This document shows, piece after piece, positions 52,493 through 62,107 of a DNA stretch of 64,000 bases. Numbering within the stretch: position 1 is the stretch's first letter; each line of letters begins with the position of its first letter. The position numbers were made by a program, and so were the translations under genes. The notes under the pieces were generated by a model. That model was not told the DNA's origin. It was given only the letters and a program-made list of their open reading frames with translations, and made no database searches. The DNA is taken from the NCBI RefSeq assembly GCF_026626335.1, contig NZ_JAPNTZ010000008.1:124001-188000 (forward strand), in the 5' to 3' direction. This stretch comes from Paractinoplanes pyxinae. Lineage in GTDB: Bacteria > Actinomycetota > Actinomycetes > Mycobacteriales > Micromonosporaceae.

Positions 52493-53299
52493 TTAAACGG
52501 CGAGCGACGCCAGCAAGCGCAGCTTCTCGGCGCTTCCGCTGCCTTCGTCCGGGTAGTAGAGCACCAGCAGAACCTCGCCCACCGGCAGCTTGTCCCGGTT
52601 CAGCCGCAGCGCCCCCACCACCGGATGGTTGACCGTGATCGAGCCGCCCTCCAGTTCGCGGACGTCGTGCCGGGCCCACAGCCGCCGGAAGCGTTCGCTG
52701 GCCAGCGACAGCTCGCCGACCAGCTCGACCATTCGAGCGTCGTTGGCGCCGTCGCCGGCAGTTTTTCTGAAGGCGGCCACGAACCCGGCCGTCGCCGCCT
52801 CCCAGTTCTGGTGGAAGGCCCGCTCCTCGGGGTCCAGCAGCAGCGAGCGCAGCCGGTTCTCGCCCGGCCGCAGGCGTGGTGACAGTGCGACTGCCAGCGG
52901 GTTGGAGGCCAGCACGTCGAACGACCGGCCCTCGATGAACGCCGGCACCTCGACCGCCGCCAAGAGGTGACGCAGCCGGGCCGGCACCCTTTGCGGTGGG
53001 CGGCGGGGGCGGGGGCGGGCCGCGGTCAGGCCGAGCAGGTAGTCGCGTTCGACGTCGTCCAGTTCGAGCACCCGGGCCAGCGCCTCGAGGACCTGCGGGG
53101 ACGGGTTCCGGTCGCGTCCTCGTTCCAGCCTCAGGTAGTAGTCGGGGCTGATGCCGGCCAGCAGCGCCACCTCTTCGCGGCGCAGGCCTTTGACCCGGCG
53201 GTTGGCGCCGGCCGGGATGCCCGCCCGTTCCGGCGTGACCAGTTCGCGCCGGGCTCGCAGGTACGCCCCGAGCCGGTTGGACGCGTCGTCGGCACTCAC
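52493..53299 (-). CDS. XRE-type regulator with MmyB-like ligand domain
   Basis: 268 residues. The N-terminal helix-turn-helix (NRLGAYLRARRELVTPE, RREEVALLAGISPDYYLRLERGRD) is followed by the MmyB-like PAS-type domain (FDVLASNPLAVALSP, NWEAATAGFVAAFR, LNHPVVGAL-like) that may bind a fatty acid or other ligand. The GTG at 53299 is chosen over one at 53308; neither has a clear ribosome site. Such regulators typically control a divergent SDR gene, as found here. Confidence 0.88.
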   Translation of the reverse strand: MSADDASNRLGAYLRARRELVTPERAGIPAGANRRVKGLRREEVALLAGISPDYYLRLERGRDRNPSPQVLEALARVLELDDVERDYLLGLTAARPRPRRPPQRVPARLRHLLAAVEVPAFIEGRSFDVLASNPLAVALSPRLRPGENRLRSLLLDPEERAFHQNWEAATAGFVAAFRKTAGDGANDARMVELVGELSLASERFRRLWARHDVRELEGGSITVNHPVVGALRLNRDKLPVGEVLLVLYYPDEGSGSAEKLRLLASLAV

Positions 53300-53372
53300 C
53301 AGGATCACGGTAGTCGTGGACGCTGTCCGGAGAGGGGGTCCCAGCAGGGCCTGCCCAGTGGCGCCGGTCCGG

Positions 53373-53385
53373 GTTGACGATCAAC
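53373..53385. promoter_or_regulatory. GTTGA-CGA-TCAAC inverted repeat
   Basis: A perfect five-base-arm palindrome just before the SDR start codon at 53389, in the promoter shared with the MmyB-like regulator. Confidence 0.45.
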
Positions 53386-53388
53386 GGC

Positions 53389-54117
53389 ATGGACATCACG
53401 AATCGCACTGTCTTCATCGCCGGCGGCACGTCGGGCATCGGGCTCGGGCTGGCCCGGCGCTTCGCGGCCGCCGGCAGCACCGTCGTCGTCGGCGGGCGCC
53501 GCACCGGCCCGATCGACGGCCTCACCACCGTCGAGGTCGACGTCACCGATCCCCAGTCGGTCGAAAAGGCCCGGGATCAGGTGCTCGCCGACCACCCCGG
53601 CCTGGACGTCGTGGTCACGATGGCCGGCGTCATGCTGACCGAGGATCTGCGCGACCCGGCCCACTTCGCCGCGGCCGAGACCACCATCTCGACGAACGTG
53701 CTCGGCACGATCCGGGTCATCGACGCCTTCACCGCGCACCTGATCGGGCGCGGCAACGGCGCCATCATCACGGTCTCGTCGGGCATCGGCTTCCTGCCCT
53801 TCCCCCTCATGCCGACGTACGCCGCCTCCAAGGCCGCCGTCCACGCGTACTCGGAAGCTCTTCGCGCCCAGCTCGACGGCACCGGCATCGAAGTGGCCGA
53901 GCTGGTTCCGCCCGCCGTGGCGACAACGCAGGCGAATTCGAACGCGCTGCCCCTCGACGACTTCCTCGACGAGGTGACCGGCTTGCTGTCCGAGCAGCCC
54001 ACGCCGCACGAGATCCTGGTCAAGGGCGTGCTCATGCATCGCTGGGCCGAGCGCGACGGCACGTACGCCGACCTGGTCGCCCAACGCTCGAAGCCGTTGG
54101 CCAGCAGAATTAAGTAG
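53389..54117 (+). CDS. SDR-family oxidoreductase (DltE-like)
   Basis: 242 residues. The cofactor loop AGGTSGIGLGLA, the TMAGVM (NAG-equivalent), the Ser of TVSSGIGFLP and YAASKAAVHAY with catalytic Tyr/Lys are intact. The acidic/basic pattern after the second strand (GGRRTG) favours NADPH. ATG at 53389; a TTG five codons upstream is possible. Regulated, most likely, by the divergent MmyB-like protein. Confidence 0.9.
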   Translation: MDITNRTVFIAGGTSGIGLGLARRFAAAGSTVVVGGRRTGPIDGLTTVEVDVTDPQSVEKARDQVLADHPGLDVVVTMAGVMLTEDLRDPAHFAAAETTISTNVLGTIRVIDAFTAHLIGRGNGAIITVSSGIGFLPFPLMPTYAASKAAVHAYSEALRAQLDGTGIEVAELVPPAVATTQANSNALPLDDFLDEVTGLLSEQPTPHEILVKGVLMHRWAERDGTYADLVAQRSKPLASRIK

Positions 54118-54150
54118 CCCCGGGCCGTCGCACGCCGGTACAAACAGCGG

Positions 54151-54910
<760 letters not shown>

Positions 54911-54921
<11 letters not shown>

Positions 54922-56038
54922 CTGGACTGTGTTCGCCGAGCTGTGCCCGTCCGGGCCGTCCTGGACGGTTCCGTGGTCGCGCATCGAGGGCGAGTTCGCC
55001 TGGATCCGGCGCCTGCGCGGGGTGCCGCAGGACGCGGTGCACCACGCCGAGGGCGACGTCGCCACGCACACCCGGATGGCCGCCGAGGCGCTGGCCGCCC
55101 AGCCTTCCTGGCGCGAGCTGCCGGCCGGCGACCGGGTGCGGCTGTTCGCGGCGGTGCTGCTGCACGACGTGGCCAAGCCGGACTGCACGCGCACCGATCC
55201 CGACGGCCGCATCACGGCGCACGGCCACTCCCGCCGCGGCGATCTGGCCGTGCGCCGGATCCTGTGGGAGCTCGACGCCCCGCGGGCCTGGCGCGAGCAC
55301 GTGGCCGCGCTCGTTCGGCACCACCAGGTGCCGTTCTGGGCGTTGGAGCGGAACGACCTGGAGCAGATCGTGCTGCGGGTGAGCCTGCTGGCCAGCAACC
55401 GTGATCTGGCGATGCTGGCCGACGCCGACATCACCGGCCGGATCTGCGGCGACCGGGACGAGGTGCTCGAGAACATCGAGCTGTTCCGCGAGTACTGCGC
55501 CGGCCTCGGCGTGCTCGATCAGCCGTGGCCGTTCGCCTCCGACCACGCCCGGTTCCAGTATTTCCGTACGCCGGGAAGGGATCCGGGGTATGCGGCGTAC
55601 GACGACACCCGGCTCACCATGACCGTGCTGTCCGGCCTGCCCGGCGCGGGCAAGGACACCTGGGCCGACACGTACGCCGGCGACCGCCCGGTGATCAGCC
55701 TGGACGCGATCCGCACCCGCCTGGGCATCAAGCCGACCGACGGTCAGCGGGCCGTGGCCGCCGCCGCGCACGAGGAGGCCCGCGTGCAACTGCGCGCCCG
55801 CCGCGACTTCGTCTGGAACGCCACCAACATCTCGCGCCAGCATCGGGAGCTCTGCATCGGGCTGGGCGCGGCCTACCACGCGCGGGTCGAGATCGTGGCG
55901 CTGGAGGTCGGCCCGGACGCCCTGCGGCAGCAGAACTCGGGCCGCGAGGCGTCGGTGCCGGAGGCGGTCATCGGCCGGCTGATCGGCAAGTGGGAGGCGC
56001 CGGACGTGACCGAGGCCCATCGGGTCCGGCTCGGCTGA
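54911..56038 (+). CDS. HD phosphohydrolase - polynucleotide kinase fusion (HD-Pnk)
   Basis: 375 residues. The N-terminal HD domain (His/Asp at ~85-86 in LLHDVAKPD; HHAEGDVATHT and RHHQVPF supply other metal ligands) is followed by a P-loop kinase (GLPGAGKDTW at ~242-251, with RTRLGIKP and WNATNISRQHR). This is the layout of Runella HD-Pnk, which removes 2',3'-cyclic phosphate and phosphorylates 5'-OH ends. It heals ends for the overlapping RNA ligase. Convergent with endonuclease V, four bases away. Confidence 0.9.
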
Positions 56039-56042
56039 GCGG

Positions 56043-56759
56043 TCACAACGAGCGCAGGACGCTGCGCGACAGGATGTCGGCCTGGCGGGTCGGTTCGGGG
56101 ATGCGGTAGCGGCCGCTGAGCCGCAGCGTCAGGTCGCTGCAGTCGTCCAGCCCGATGCGATGGCCGGCCGACACGTAGACGGGTTTCACCCCCGATTGCG
56201 TACGCACCACCCGCCCGACGATCTCGCCGGCATCCACCAGGTCGGCCGCGTCGCCCCGCGCGGGGCCCGGCGGGTCTGAGCTCCCGACGAAGGCGGTCTT
56301 CGCCACGCCGTACGAGGGAAGGTCGAGCAGGACGCCCAGGTGGCAAGCCAGCCCGAACCGCCGTGGATGGGCCAGCCCGTAGCCGTCGCAGATCAGCAAC
56401 GACGGCGGCGTGGACAGGCGCTCGATCGCGGCCAGCAACAGGGGAACCTCGCGAAAGGCCAGCAGACCCGGCACGTACGGGAAACGGGCCTCGCCGGCGA
56501 AGGTGGCCACCTCGACGACCTCCAGGGTCGCCACCTCGACCACGACGGCCGCCGCCACCGACGGCTCCCCATAGGTGACGTCGAGCCCGACCACCGTACG
56601 CGGAAGCTCGACAGCCGACGCCGGGATGACCAGCCGCGACCGCAGCGAGTCCTGGATCAGCTCCGCCTCGGCCACGCTCGCGGGCTCGGTGAAGGGCAGC
56701 ACCCTCAAGACGATACGAGGCAGCCCGGCGGCGAACGGATCGCCACCGGGCTGCCTCAC
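56043..56759 (-). CDS. nfi: Endonuclease V
   Basis: 238 residues from a GTG at 56759; a GTG at 56702 would give 219 residues, closer to the family norm. The catalytic core is present: VGLDVTYGE, YVPGLLAFRE and DGYGLAHPRRFG (usually D-G-H/N-G), with GVAKTAF. It cleaves DNA or RNA one nucleotide 3' of inosine. It ends four bases from the RNA-repair gene on the other strand and starts 15 bases after the beta-galactosidase stop. Confidence 0.9.
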   Translation of the reverse strand: MRQPGGDPFAAGLPRIVLRVLPFTEPASVAEAELIQDSLRSRLVIPASAVELPRTVVGLDVTYGEPSVAAAVVVEVATLEVVEVATFAGEARFPYVPGLLAFREVPLLLAAIERLSTPPSLLICDGYGLAHPRRFGLACHLGVLLDLPSYGVAKTAFVGSSDPPGPARGDAADLVDAGEIVGRVVRTQSGVKPVYVSAGHRIGLDDCSDLTLRLSGRYRIPEPTRQADILSRSVLRSL

Positions 56760-56782
56760 GCGCCTGGCTGGGACTCAGGCGC
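56760..56782 (-). terminator. Hairpin at the end of the beta-galactosidase gene
   Basis: GCGCCTG (56760-56766) pairs with CAGGCGC (56776-56782) over a nine-base loop. It covers the beta-galactosidase stop and the region just before endonuclease V, so it may end one transcript or attenuate the next. Confidence 0.4.
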
Positions 56783-58751
56783 GGAGCACCGCCACTCCCC
56801 TGGCGGTGAGAGTGCGGCCGGCCTCGCCCAGAGCGGCGAGATCGACCGGTTCCTCGGTGCGGTTGATCACGAAGGTGAAGGCGCCACGCACGGCCAGTTC
56901 GACCTTGCCGCGCAGCTCCTCGGGCAGGTCGGAGCTCACGCCGGCCCGGGCCAGCAGCTCGCCCAGCACCGGCACGAGACCGTCGGGGCCGAGGCGGGTC
57001 GACACGTACGCGGCCGAGCCGTCGCCCACCGGACGCCGGGTGATCGCCGGGCGGCCCGCCTGGTCGCCCGTCTTGTACGTGGCGAGAACCGCCGTTTCCT
57101 CGTCCGTGGCCGAGATGCGGTCGGTCCACAGCGTGCCGGTCAGCCCGTTGTCGAGTTCGGCCGTGTCGCCCTCCAGCAGCGGCCCGAACTCCTCGATCCG
57201 GATGCCGAGCAGGTCGCGCAGCGCGCCCGGGTAGCCGCCGAGCCAGATGTGGTCGTTCTCGTCGACGATCCCGGAGAAGTAGGTGCTCACCAGGTGGCCG
57301 CCGTTTTCCACGTACGAGGTGAGCTGCGCACCCAGCGAGGCGGGCACCACATGCAGGATGGGGGCCACCACGACGTCGTACCCGTCGAGCGACGCCCCGG
57401 CCGGAACCACGTCGGCCCGGACGCCCAGCTCGAGGAACGCCGTGTACCAGTCCAGGGCCTCCTGGCGGTAGCGCAGCTTCTCGGTCGGGTGCGAGTCCTG
57501 CTCGACGGCCCACCACGAGGTCCAGTCGAACAGGATGGCCGCCTTGGCCGGCGTGCGCGGGGTGCCGGCGAGGTCGGCCAGCGAGCGCAGCGTCTCGCCG
57601 AGCCCCACGACGTCGCGGAACAGCCGGCTGTCGGTGCCGGCGTGCGGGTACATGGCCGAGTGGTACTTCTCGGCGCCCGCCCGCGACTGCCGCCACTGGA
57701 AGTAGCAGACCGCGTCGGCGCCGTGCGCCACATGGGTGAGCGAGTCGCGCTCGAGCTCGCCCGGCTTCTTGGCCAGGTTGATCGGCTGCCAGTTCACGGC
57801 CGACGTCGAGTGCTCCATGAGGAACCACGGCTTGCCGCCGGCCAGGTTGCCGGTGAGGTTGGCCGAGAACGACAGCTCGTCCAGGGTCTGCCGGCCGGGC
57901 AGCCGGTAGTGGTCGTTGCTGACGAAGTCGACCTCGCCCGCCCAGTCGGCGTAGTCCATGCCTTTGGTCTCGCCCATGACCATGAAGTTGGTGGTCACCG
58001 GGATGTCCGGGGTGATCTCGCGCAGCAGGTCACGCTCGGCCCGCAGGTAGTCCTTGAGCGCGTCCGACGAGAACCGCTTGAAGTCCAGCTGCTGGGTCGG
58101 GTTGGGGTGGGTGGCCGCCTGCCGCGGGGGCAGGATCTGCTCGAAGTCGGTGTACCACTGCGACCAGAACGCCGTGCCCCACGCCTCGTTGAGCTCGTCG
58201 ATCGACGCGTAGCGGGCCCGCAGCCAGGTGCGGAACGCCGCCGCCGCGTCGTCCGAGAAGTCGTACACGTTGTGGCAGCCCAGCTCGTTGCTGACGTGCC
58301 AGGCCACCACGGCCGGGTGGTTGCCGTAGCGCTCGGCCATCGTCCTGACCAACCGCAACGCGTGGGAACGGAAGATCGGCGAGGTGGGCCGCCACTGCTG
58401 ACGGCCGCCGGGCCAGATCGTGTTACCGCGAACGTCCACCGGCAGGACGGAAGGGTAGGCGGTGGTCAGCCACGGCGGCGGCGAGGCCGTCGCCGTGGCC
58501 AGATCGACCGAGATCCCGTTGGCGTGCAACAGGTCGATCGCCTCGTCGAGCCAGCCGAAGTCGTACTCGCCTTCGGCCGTTTCGAGGCGCGCCCACGAGA
58601 AGATGGCGAGCGAGACGACGGTGACGCCGGCCTCGCGCATCGCGCGAACGTCCTCGTCCCACGTCTCACGGGGCCACTGCTCGGGGTTGTAGTCCGCGCC
58701 GTACTCGATCCGGGGGTCTCCCGACCGGCGCAACCAACGGGGGTGTGACAC
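56775..58751 (-). CDS. Beta-galactosidase, GH42
   Basis: A 658-residue cytosolic enzyme hydrolysing terminal beta-galactosides. The A-domain TIM barrel opens with GADYNPEQWPRETWDED; acid/base Glu is in WHVSNELG and the nucleophile Glu in WFLMEHSTSAVNWQ. Domain B (trimerisation) and the C-terminal domain are complete. GTG start with GGGAG five bases upstream. It is the last gene of the operon with the sugar ABC importer, indicating galactoside or galacto-oligosaccharide uptake. Confidence 0.95.
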   Translation of the reverse strand: MSHPRWLRRSGDPRIEYGADYNPEQWPRETWDEDVRAMREAGVTVVSLAIFSWARLETAEGEYDFGWLDEAIDLLHANGISVDLATATASPPPWLTTAYPSVLPVDVRGNTIWPGGRQQWRPTSPIFRSHALRLVRTMAERYGNHPAVVAWHVSNELGCHNVYDFSDDAAAAFRTWLRARYASIDELNEAWGTAFWSQWYTDFEQILPPRQAATHPNPTQQLDFKRFSSDALKDYLRAERDLLREITPDIPVTTNFMVMGETKGMDYADWAGEVDFVSNDHYRLPGRQTLDELSFSANLTGNLAGGKPWFLMEHSTSAVNWQPINLAKKPGELERDSLTHVAHGADAVCYFQWRQSRAGAEKYHSAMYPHAGTDSRLFRDVVGLGETLRSLADLAGTPRTPAKAAILFDWTSWWAVEQDSHPTEKLRYRQEALDWYTAFLELGVRADVVPAGASLDGYDVVVAPILHVVPASLGAQLTSYVENGGHLVSTYFSGIVDENDHIWLGGYPGALRDLLGIRIEEFGPLLEGDTAELDNGLTGTLWTDRISATDEETAVLATYKTGDQAGRPAITRRPVGDGSAAYVSTRLGPDGLVPVLGELLARAGVSSDLPEELRGKVELAVRGAFTFVINRTEEPVDLAALGEAGRTLTARGVAVLRA

Positions 58752-58772
58752 GAAATCTCCCAGTGGAGCTAG

Positions 58773-60116
58773 TTACTTGACGGTGAAGCCCTGCTCGTTG
58801 CCGTACTTGGCGCTCTGGTCCTGCCAGGCCTTCAGCCCGTCGGCGAGCGTGGTGTTGGAGACGTAGGCCTTGCCCGCGGTGTCGTTGAAGACGCTGTTCG
58901 AGTAGACCTGGAACGGCAGGTACGACCAGCCGGTGACGACGTTCTGGGCCGACTTGGCGAAGATCTCGTTGGCCTTCTGGCCGCCGAAGTACTCGAACTC
59001 GTCGCCCAGCCACTTCGGGTCGGCCAGGGTCTTGCTGGTGGCCGGGAAGGCGCCGCCGTCGACGCGGATCTGCACGCCGTCACCGTCGTTGGCGTACTTC
59101 AGGAAGCCGTAGGCCAGCTCCTTGTTGGCGCCCTTGTCCATGATCGAGAGGGCGCTGCCGCCGTTCTCGGCGCTGGCGTTCTGACCGGCCTGCCACTGGG
59201 GCAGCTCGGCCGCGCGCCACTTGCCCTTACCGGCCGGGGCGCTGGTCACGAAGTTGGCCGGCATCCAGGCGCCGGTGGCGACGGTGGCGATCGAGCCGTT
59301 GCCCATGCCCTGGAACCACTGGTCGCTCCAGGAGCTGATCGGGGCGAGCAGCTTCTCGCTGATCAGCGTCTGCCACACCTTGACGAACTCCTGCGAGCCC
59401 GCGTCCTGGAAGTTGATCGTGACGTTGGTGCCGTCGACCTGGTACGGCTTGCCGCCGGCCTGCCAGATGAGGCTGGTCGTCAGGCCCGCGTCGCCGGTGT
59501 CGTTGGTGATGTAGACCTTCGGGTCGGCCTTGTGCAGCTTGCGCGCGGCCTCCAGGTACTCGGTCCAGGTCTTGGGGACCTCGATCTTGTACTTGTCGAA
59601 GACTTCCTTGTTGTAGTACAGCGCCATCGGACCCGAGTCCATGGGCAGGCCGTAGACGCCGCCGCTGTTGTTGACCGAGTTCCACGGGCCGGGGTTGAAG
59701 TCGGCCTTGAGGGACTCGGCGCCGTACGAGTTGAGGTTGGTCAGCGCCTTGCCGATCGCGAACTGCGGCAGCGCGTAGTACTCGATCTGACCGACGTCCG
59801 GCACACCCTTGCCGGCCGCGATCGCGTTCTGCAGGGCGGTGTACTGCTTGTCGCCGGTGCCGGCGTTGACCAGGTCGACCTTGACGTTCGGGTACTTGGC
59901 CTGGAACTTCGTGACGACGTCCTTGAGGGTGGGCTCCCAGGCCCACACGGTCAGGGTGCCGCCCTTCTGCAGGGCGTCCTCGACCTGAGCGTCGGTGACG
60001 GTCGCGCCGCCGCCGGAGGAGCCGGAGGACGACGAGTCGTCCCCGCCGCCGCCACAGGCGGCCAGGGCCAGGACGGCAGCCGACGCAGCGGCCGCCACCT
60101 TGATGAATCGGGACAT
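58773..60116 (-). CDS. Sugar ABC transporter substrate-binding lipoprotein
   Basis: 447 residues. Signal peptide with the lipobox LAAC (Cys at residue 21) then a Ser/Gly linker. The type-1 extracellular solute-binding fold shows TLTVWAWEPTLKDVV, GVYGLPMDSGPMALYYNKE and TWTEYLEAARKL. It captures an oligosaccharide for the two permeases. No ATPase gene is present, so a shared MsiK-like ATPase elsewhere must power it, as in other actinobacteria. Confidence 0.93.
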   Translation of the reverse strand: MSRFIKVAAAASAAVLALAACGGGGDDSSSSGSSGGGATVTDAQVEDALQKGGTLTVWAWEPTLKDVVTKFQAKYPNVKVDLVNAGTGDKQYTALQNAIAAGKGVPDVGQIEYYALPQFAIGKALTNLNSYGAESLKADFNPGPWNSVNNSGGVYGLPMDSGPMALYYNKEVFDKYKIEVPKTWTEYLEAARKLHKADPKVYITNDTGDAGLTTSLIWQAGGKPYQVDGTNVTINFQDAGSQEFVKVWQTLISEKLLAPISSWSDQWFQGMGNGSIATVATGAWMPANFVTSAPAGKGKWRAAELPQWQAGQNASAENGGSALSIMDKGANKELAYGFLKYANDGDGVQIRVDGGAFPATSKTLADPKWLGDEFEYFGGQKANEIFAKSAQNVVTGWSYLPFQVYSNSVFNDTAGKAYVSNTTLADGLKAWQDQSAKYGNEQGFTVK

Positions 60117-60138
60117 GTGAGGCGGGTCCTTTCGGTGG

Positions 60139-61056
60139 TTATTCCTTGACGGAGCCGGCGGCCAGGCCGGACTGCCAGTAGCGCTGCAGCGAGAGGAACG
60201 CTGCGAGGAGCAGGACGACGGTGATGAGCGAACCGGTGATGACCAGGTTGAAGACGGCCTCGCCACCAGCGGTCGCGGCCTGCGCGTTCCACGAGTTGAG
60301 GCCGACGGTCAGCGGGTACCAGTCCGGGTTCTTGAGCATGATCAGCGGCAGGAAGTAGTTGTTCATCGTCGCGACCATGGTGAAGAGCAGGGTCGTGATG
60401 ATGCCGGGCATGAGCAGCGGCACGCTGAGGCGGAACAGCGTGCGGAACTCGCCGGCCCCGTCGACCCGGGCCGCCTCGAGCATCTCGGTCGGCACCGCCT
60501 GGGCAGCGAAGGTCCACATCAGGTACAGGCCGAACGGCGAGATCAGGGACGGGATGATCACGGCCCACGGGGTGTTGGTGAGGCCCATCTTGCTGAACAT
60601 GAGGAACGTCGGGACGGCCAGCGCGGTCGGCGGCACGGCCACGGCGCCGATGACGATCGCGAAGACCGCCTTCTTGCCCACGAAGTCGAACTTGGCCAGC
60701 CCGTAGCCCGCCAGCAGAGCCAGGAACGTCGCCCCGCCCGCGCCGACCAGCACGTACAGGGCGGTGTTGCCGAGCCAGCGCAGGAAGATGCCGTCGTTGT
60801 AGGTGAACGTGTCGGCGATGTTGCTGAAGAACGCGAACTTGCCGTCGTCGAACCACAGGCCGAACGACGAGAACAGCCCCTCCTGGCTCTTGGTCGAGTT
60901 GATCAGCAACCAGGCCAGCGGGAACAGCGAGTAGACGGCCATGATCGCGGTGAGCACGGTCAGCAGCACGCTGCCCTTGCGGCGCGGCTTCTTCGAGGAC
61001 AGGGTCACCGGCTTCGACGTACGGGTTTCGGTCCGCGCGGGAGTCGTCGTTGTCAT
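60139..61056 (-). CDS. Sugar ABC transporter permease (MalG-like)
   Basis: 305 residues with six membrane helices. The EAA loop, EAARVDGAGEFRTLFRLSVPLLMPG, contacts the ATPase. A Lys/Arg-rich cytosolic N-terminus (TSSKKPRRKGS-like) precedes helix 1. The ATG shares one base with the stop of the upstream permease gene. Confidence 0.94.
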   Translation of the reverse strand: MTTTTPARTETRTSKPVTLSSKKPRRKGSVLLTVLTAIMAVYSLFPLAWLLINSTKSQEGLFSSFGLWFDDGKFAFFSNIADTFTYNDGIFLRWLGNTALYVLVGAGGATFLALLAGYGLAKFDFVGKKAVFAIVIGAVAVPPTALAVPTFLMFSKMGLTNTPWAVIIPSLISPFGLYLMWTFAAQAVPTEMLEAARVDGAGEFRTLFRLSVPLLMPGIITTLLFTMVATMNNYFLPLIMLKNPDWYPLTVGLNSWNAQAATAGGEAVFNLVITGSLITVVLLLAAFLSLQRYWQSGLAAGSVKE

Positions 61057-61967
61057 CAGAGGTCCTTCGTCCCGCGCAGCTGCACCACATAGGCGACGAC
61101 CATGGTGATCAGCGCCATCACGACCGCGACGGCCGCGGAGTAGTTGATCTGCTGGCCCGAGAAGGTCAGGGAGTAGGCGTAGAAGTTCGGCGTGAAGTAC
61201 GTGGTGATCGCGTTCGGAGCCAGGTTGCGCAGGATGGCCGGCTCGTTGAACAGCTGGAAGCTGCCGATGATCGAGAAGATCGTGGCGATGACGAGCGCGC
61301 CCCGGATGGCCGGCAGCTTGATCGAGCGGATGATCCGCACCTGGCCGGCGCCGTCGATGGCGGCCGACTCGTAGAGCGACTTCGGCACGACCTGCAGGGC
61401 CGAATAGAAGATCAGCATGTTGTAGCCGACGAACTGCCAGGTCGAGATGTTGCCGATCGAGGCCAGGATGAGGCTGGGCTTGAGCGGGTCGGGCAGCGTG
61501 ATGCCGAGCGCGTCGTTCAGGTTGCCGATCAGGCCGAACTGCGAGCCGTAGATGAAGCCCCACATGAGCGCGGCCACGACGGCCGGCACCGCGTACGGCA
61601 GGAAGATCGACACCCGGAAGAAGCTCTTGCCGTAGAGGCGGCCGCTGTCCAGGGCGAGGGCGACCAGCAGGGCCAGGAACAGCATGATCGGCACCTGGAC
61701 GACCAGGAACAGCCCGACCCGGCCGACGCCCGACCAGAACTGCGGGTCCTGCAGCGCCTGGGTGTAGTTGTCGAGGCCGACGAACGCGTTGCCGCCGATG
61801 AGCCGGTTGCGGTACAGGCTCAGGTAGATGGCGTAGACGATCGGGGCCAGGAAGACGAGGGCGAAGACGATCATGAAGGGGCCGACGAACTGCCAGCCCC
61901 GGTAGGAGCGCCGCACGCGCCTGGTCGCCGGCGGCGCTGCCGCGATTGGAACTGCCATCTGCCTCAT
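61056..61967 (-). CDS. Sugar ABC transporter permease (MalF-like)
   Basis: 303 residues with six membrane helices. The EAA loop, ESAAIDGAGQVRIIRSIKLPAIRG, is intact. ATG at 61967 (or 61958, three codons in). First gene of the operon, 40 bases after the LacI operator at 62008-62023, so transcription starts near that operator. Confidence 0.93.
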   Translation of the reverse strand: MRQMAVPIAAAPPATRRVRRSYRGWQFVGPFMIVFALVFLAPIVYAIYLSLYRNRLIGGNAFVGLDNYTQALQDPQFWSGVGRVGLFLVVQVPIMLFLALLVALALDSGRLYGKSFFRVSIFLPYAVPAVVAALMWGFIYGSQFGLIGNLNDALGITLPDPLKPSLILASIGNISTWQFVGYNMLIFYSALQVVPKSLYESAAIDGAGQVRIIRSIKLPAIRGALVIATIFSIIGSFQLFNEPAILRNLAPNAITTYFTPNFYAYSLTFSGQQINYSAAVAVVMALITMVVAYVVQLRGTKDL

Positions 61968-62007
61968 CCCGTCCTGCCCGGAGGGCCGTCCTGCCCGGAT
62001 CACCCTG

Positions 62008-62023
62008 ATGTTTACGCAAACAT
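62008..62023. promoter_or_regulatory. LacI operator O1
   Basis: ATGTTTACGCAAACAT, an imperfect palindrome with ATGTTT/AAACAT arms, just upstream of the permease operon. Confidence 0.8.
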
Positions 62024-62071
62024 GACGCGCCGCGAGCCGTTCGACAATGTTTCTTTCAGTTCACTGCTGTG

Positions 62072-62087
62072 ATGTTTGCGTAAACAT
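62072..62087. promoter_or_regulatory. LacI operator O2
   Basis: ATGTTTGCGTAAACAT, exactly the reverse complement of O1 and 64 bp from it, 20 bases before the LacI start. The spacing is close to six helical turns, favouring a looped tetramer or two dimers on one face. Confidence 0.8.
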
Positions 62088-62107
62088 GCGGGTGATAGTT
62101 TCACCGA

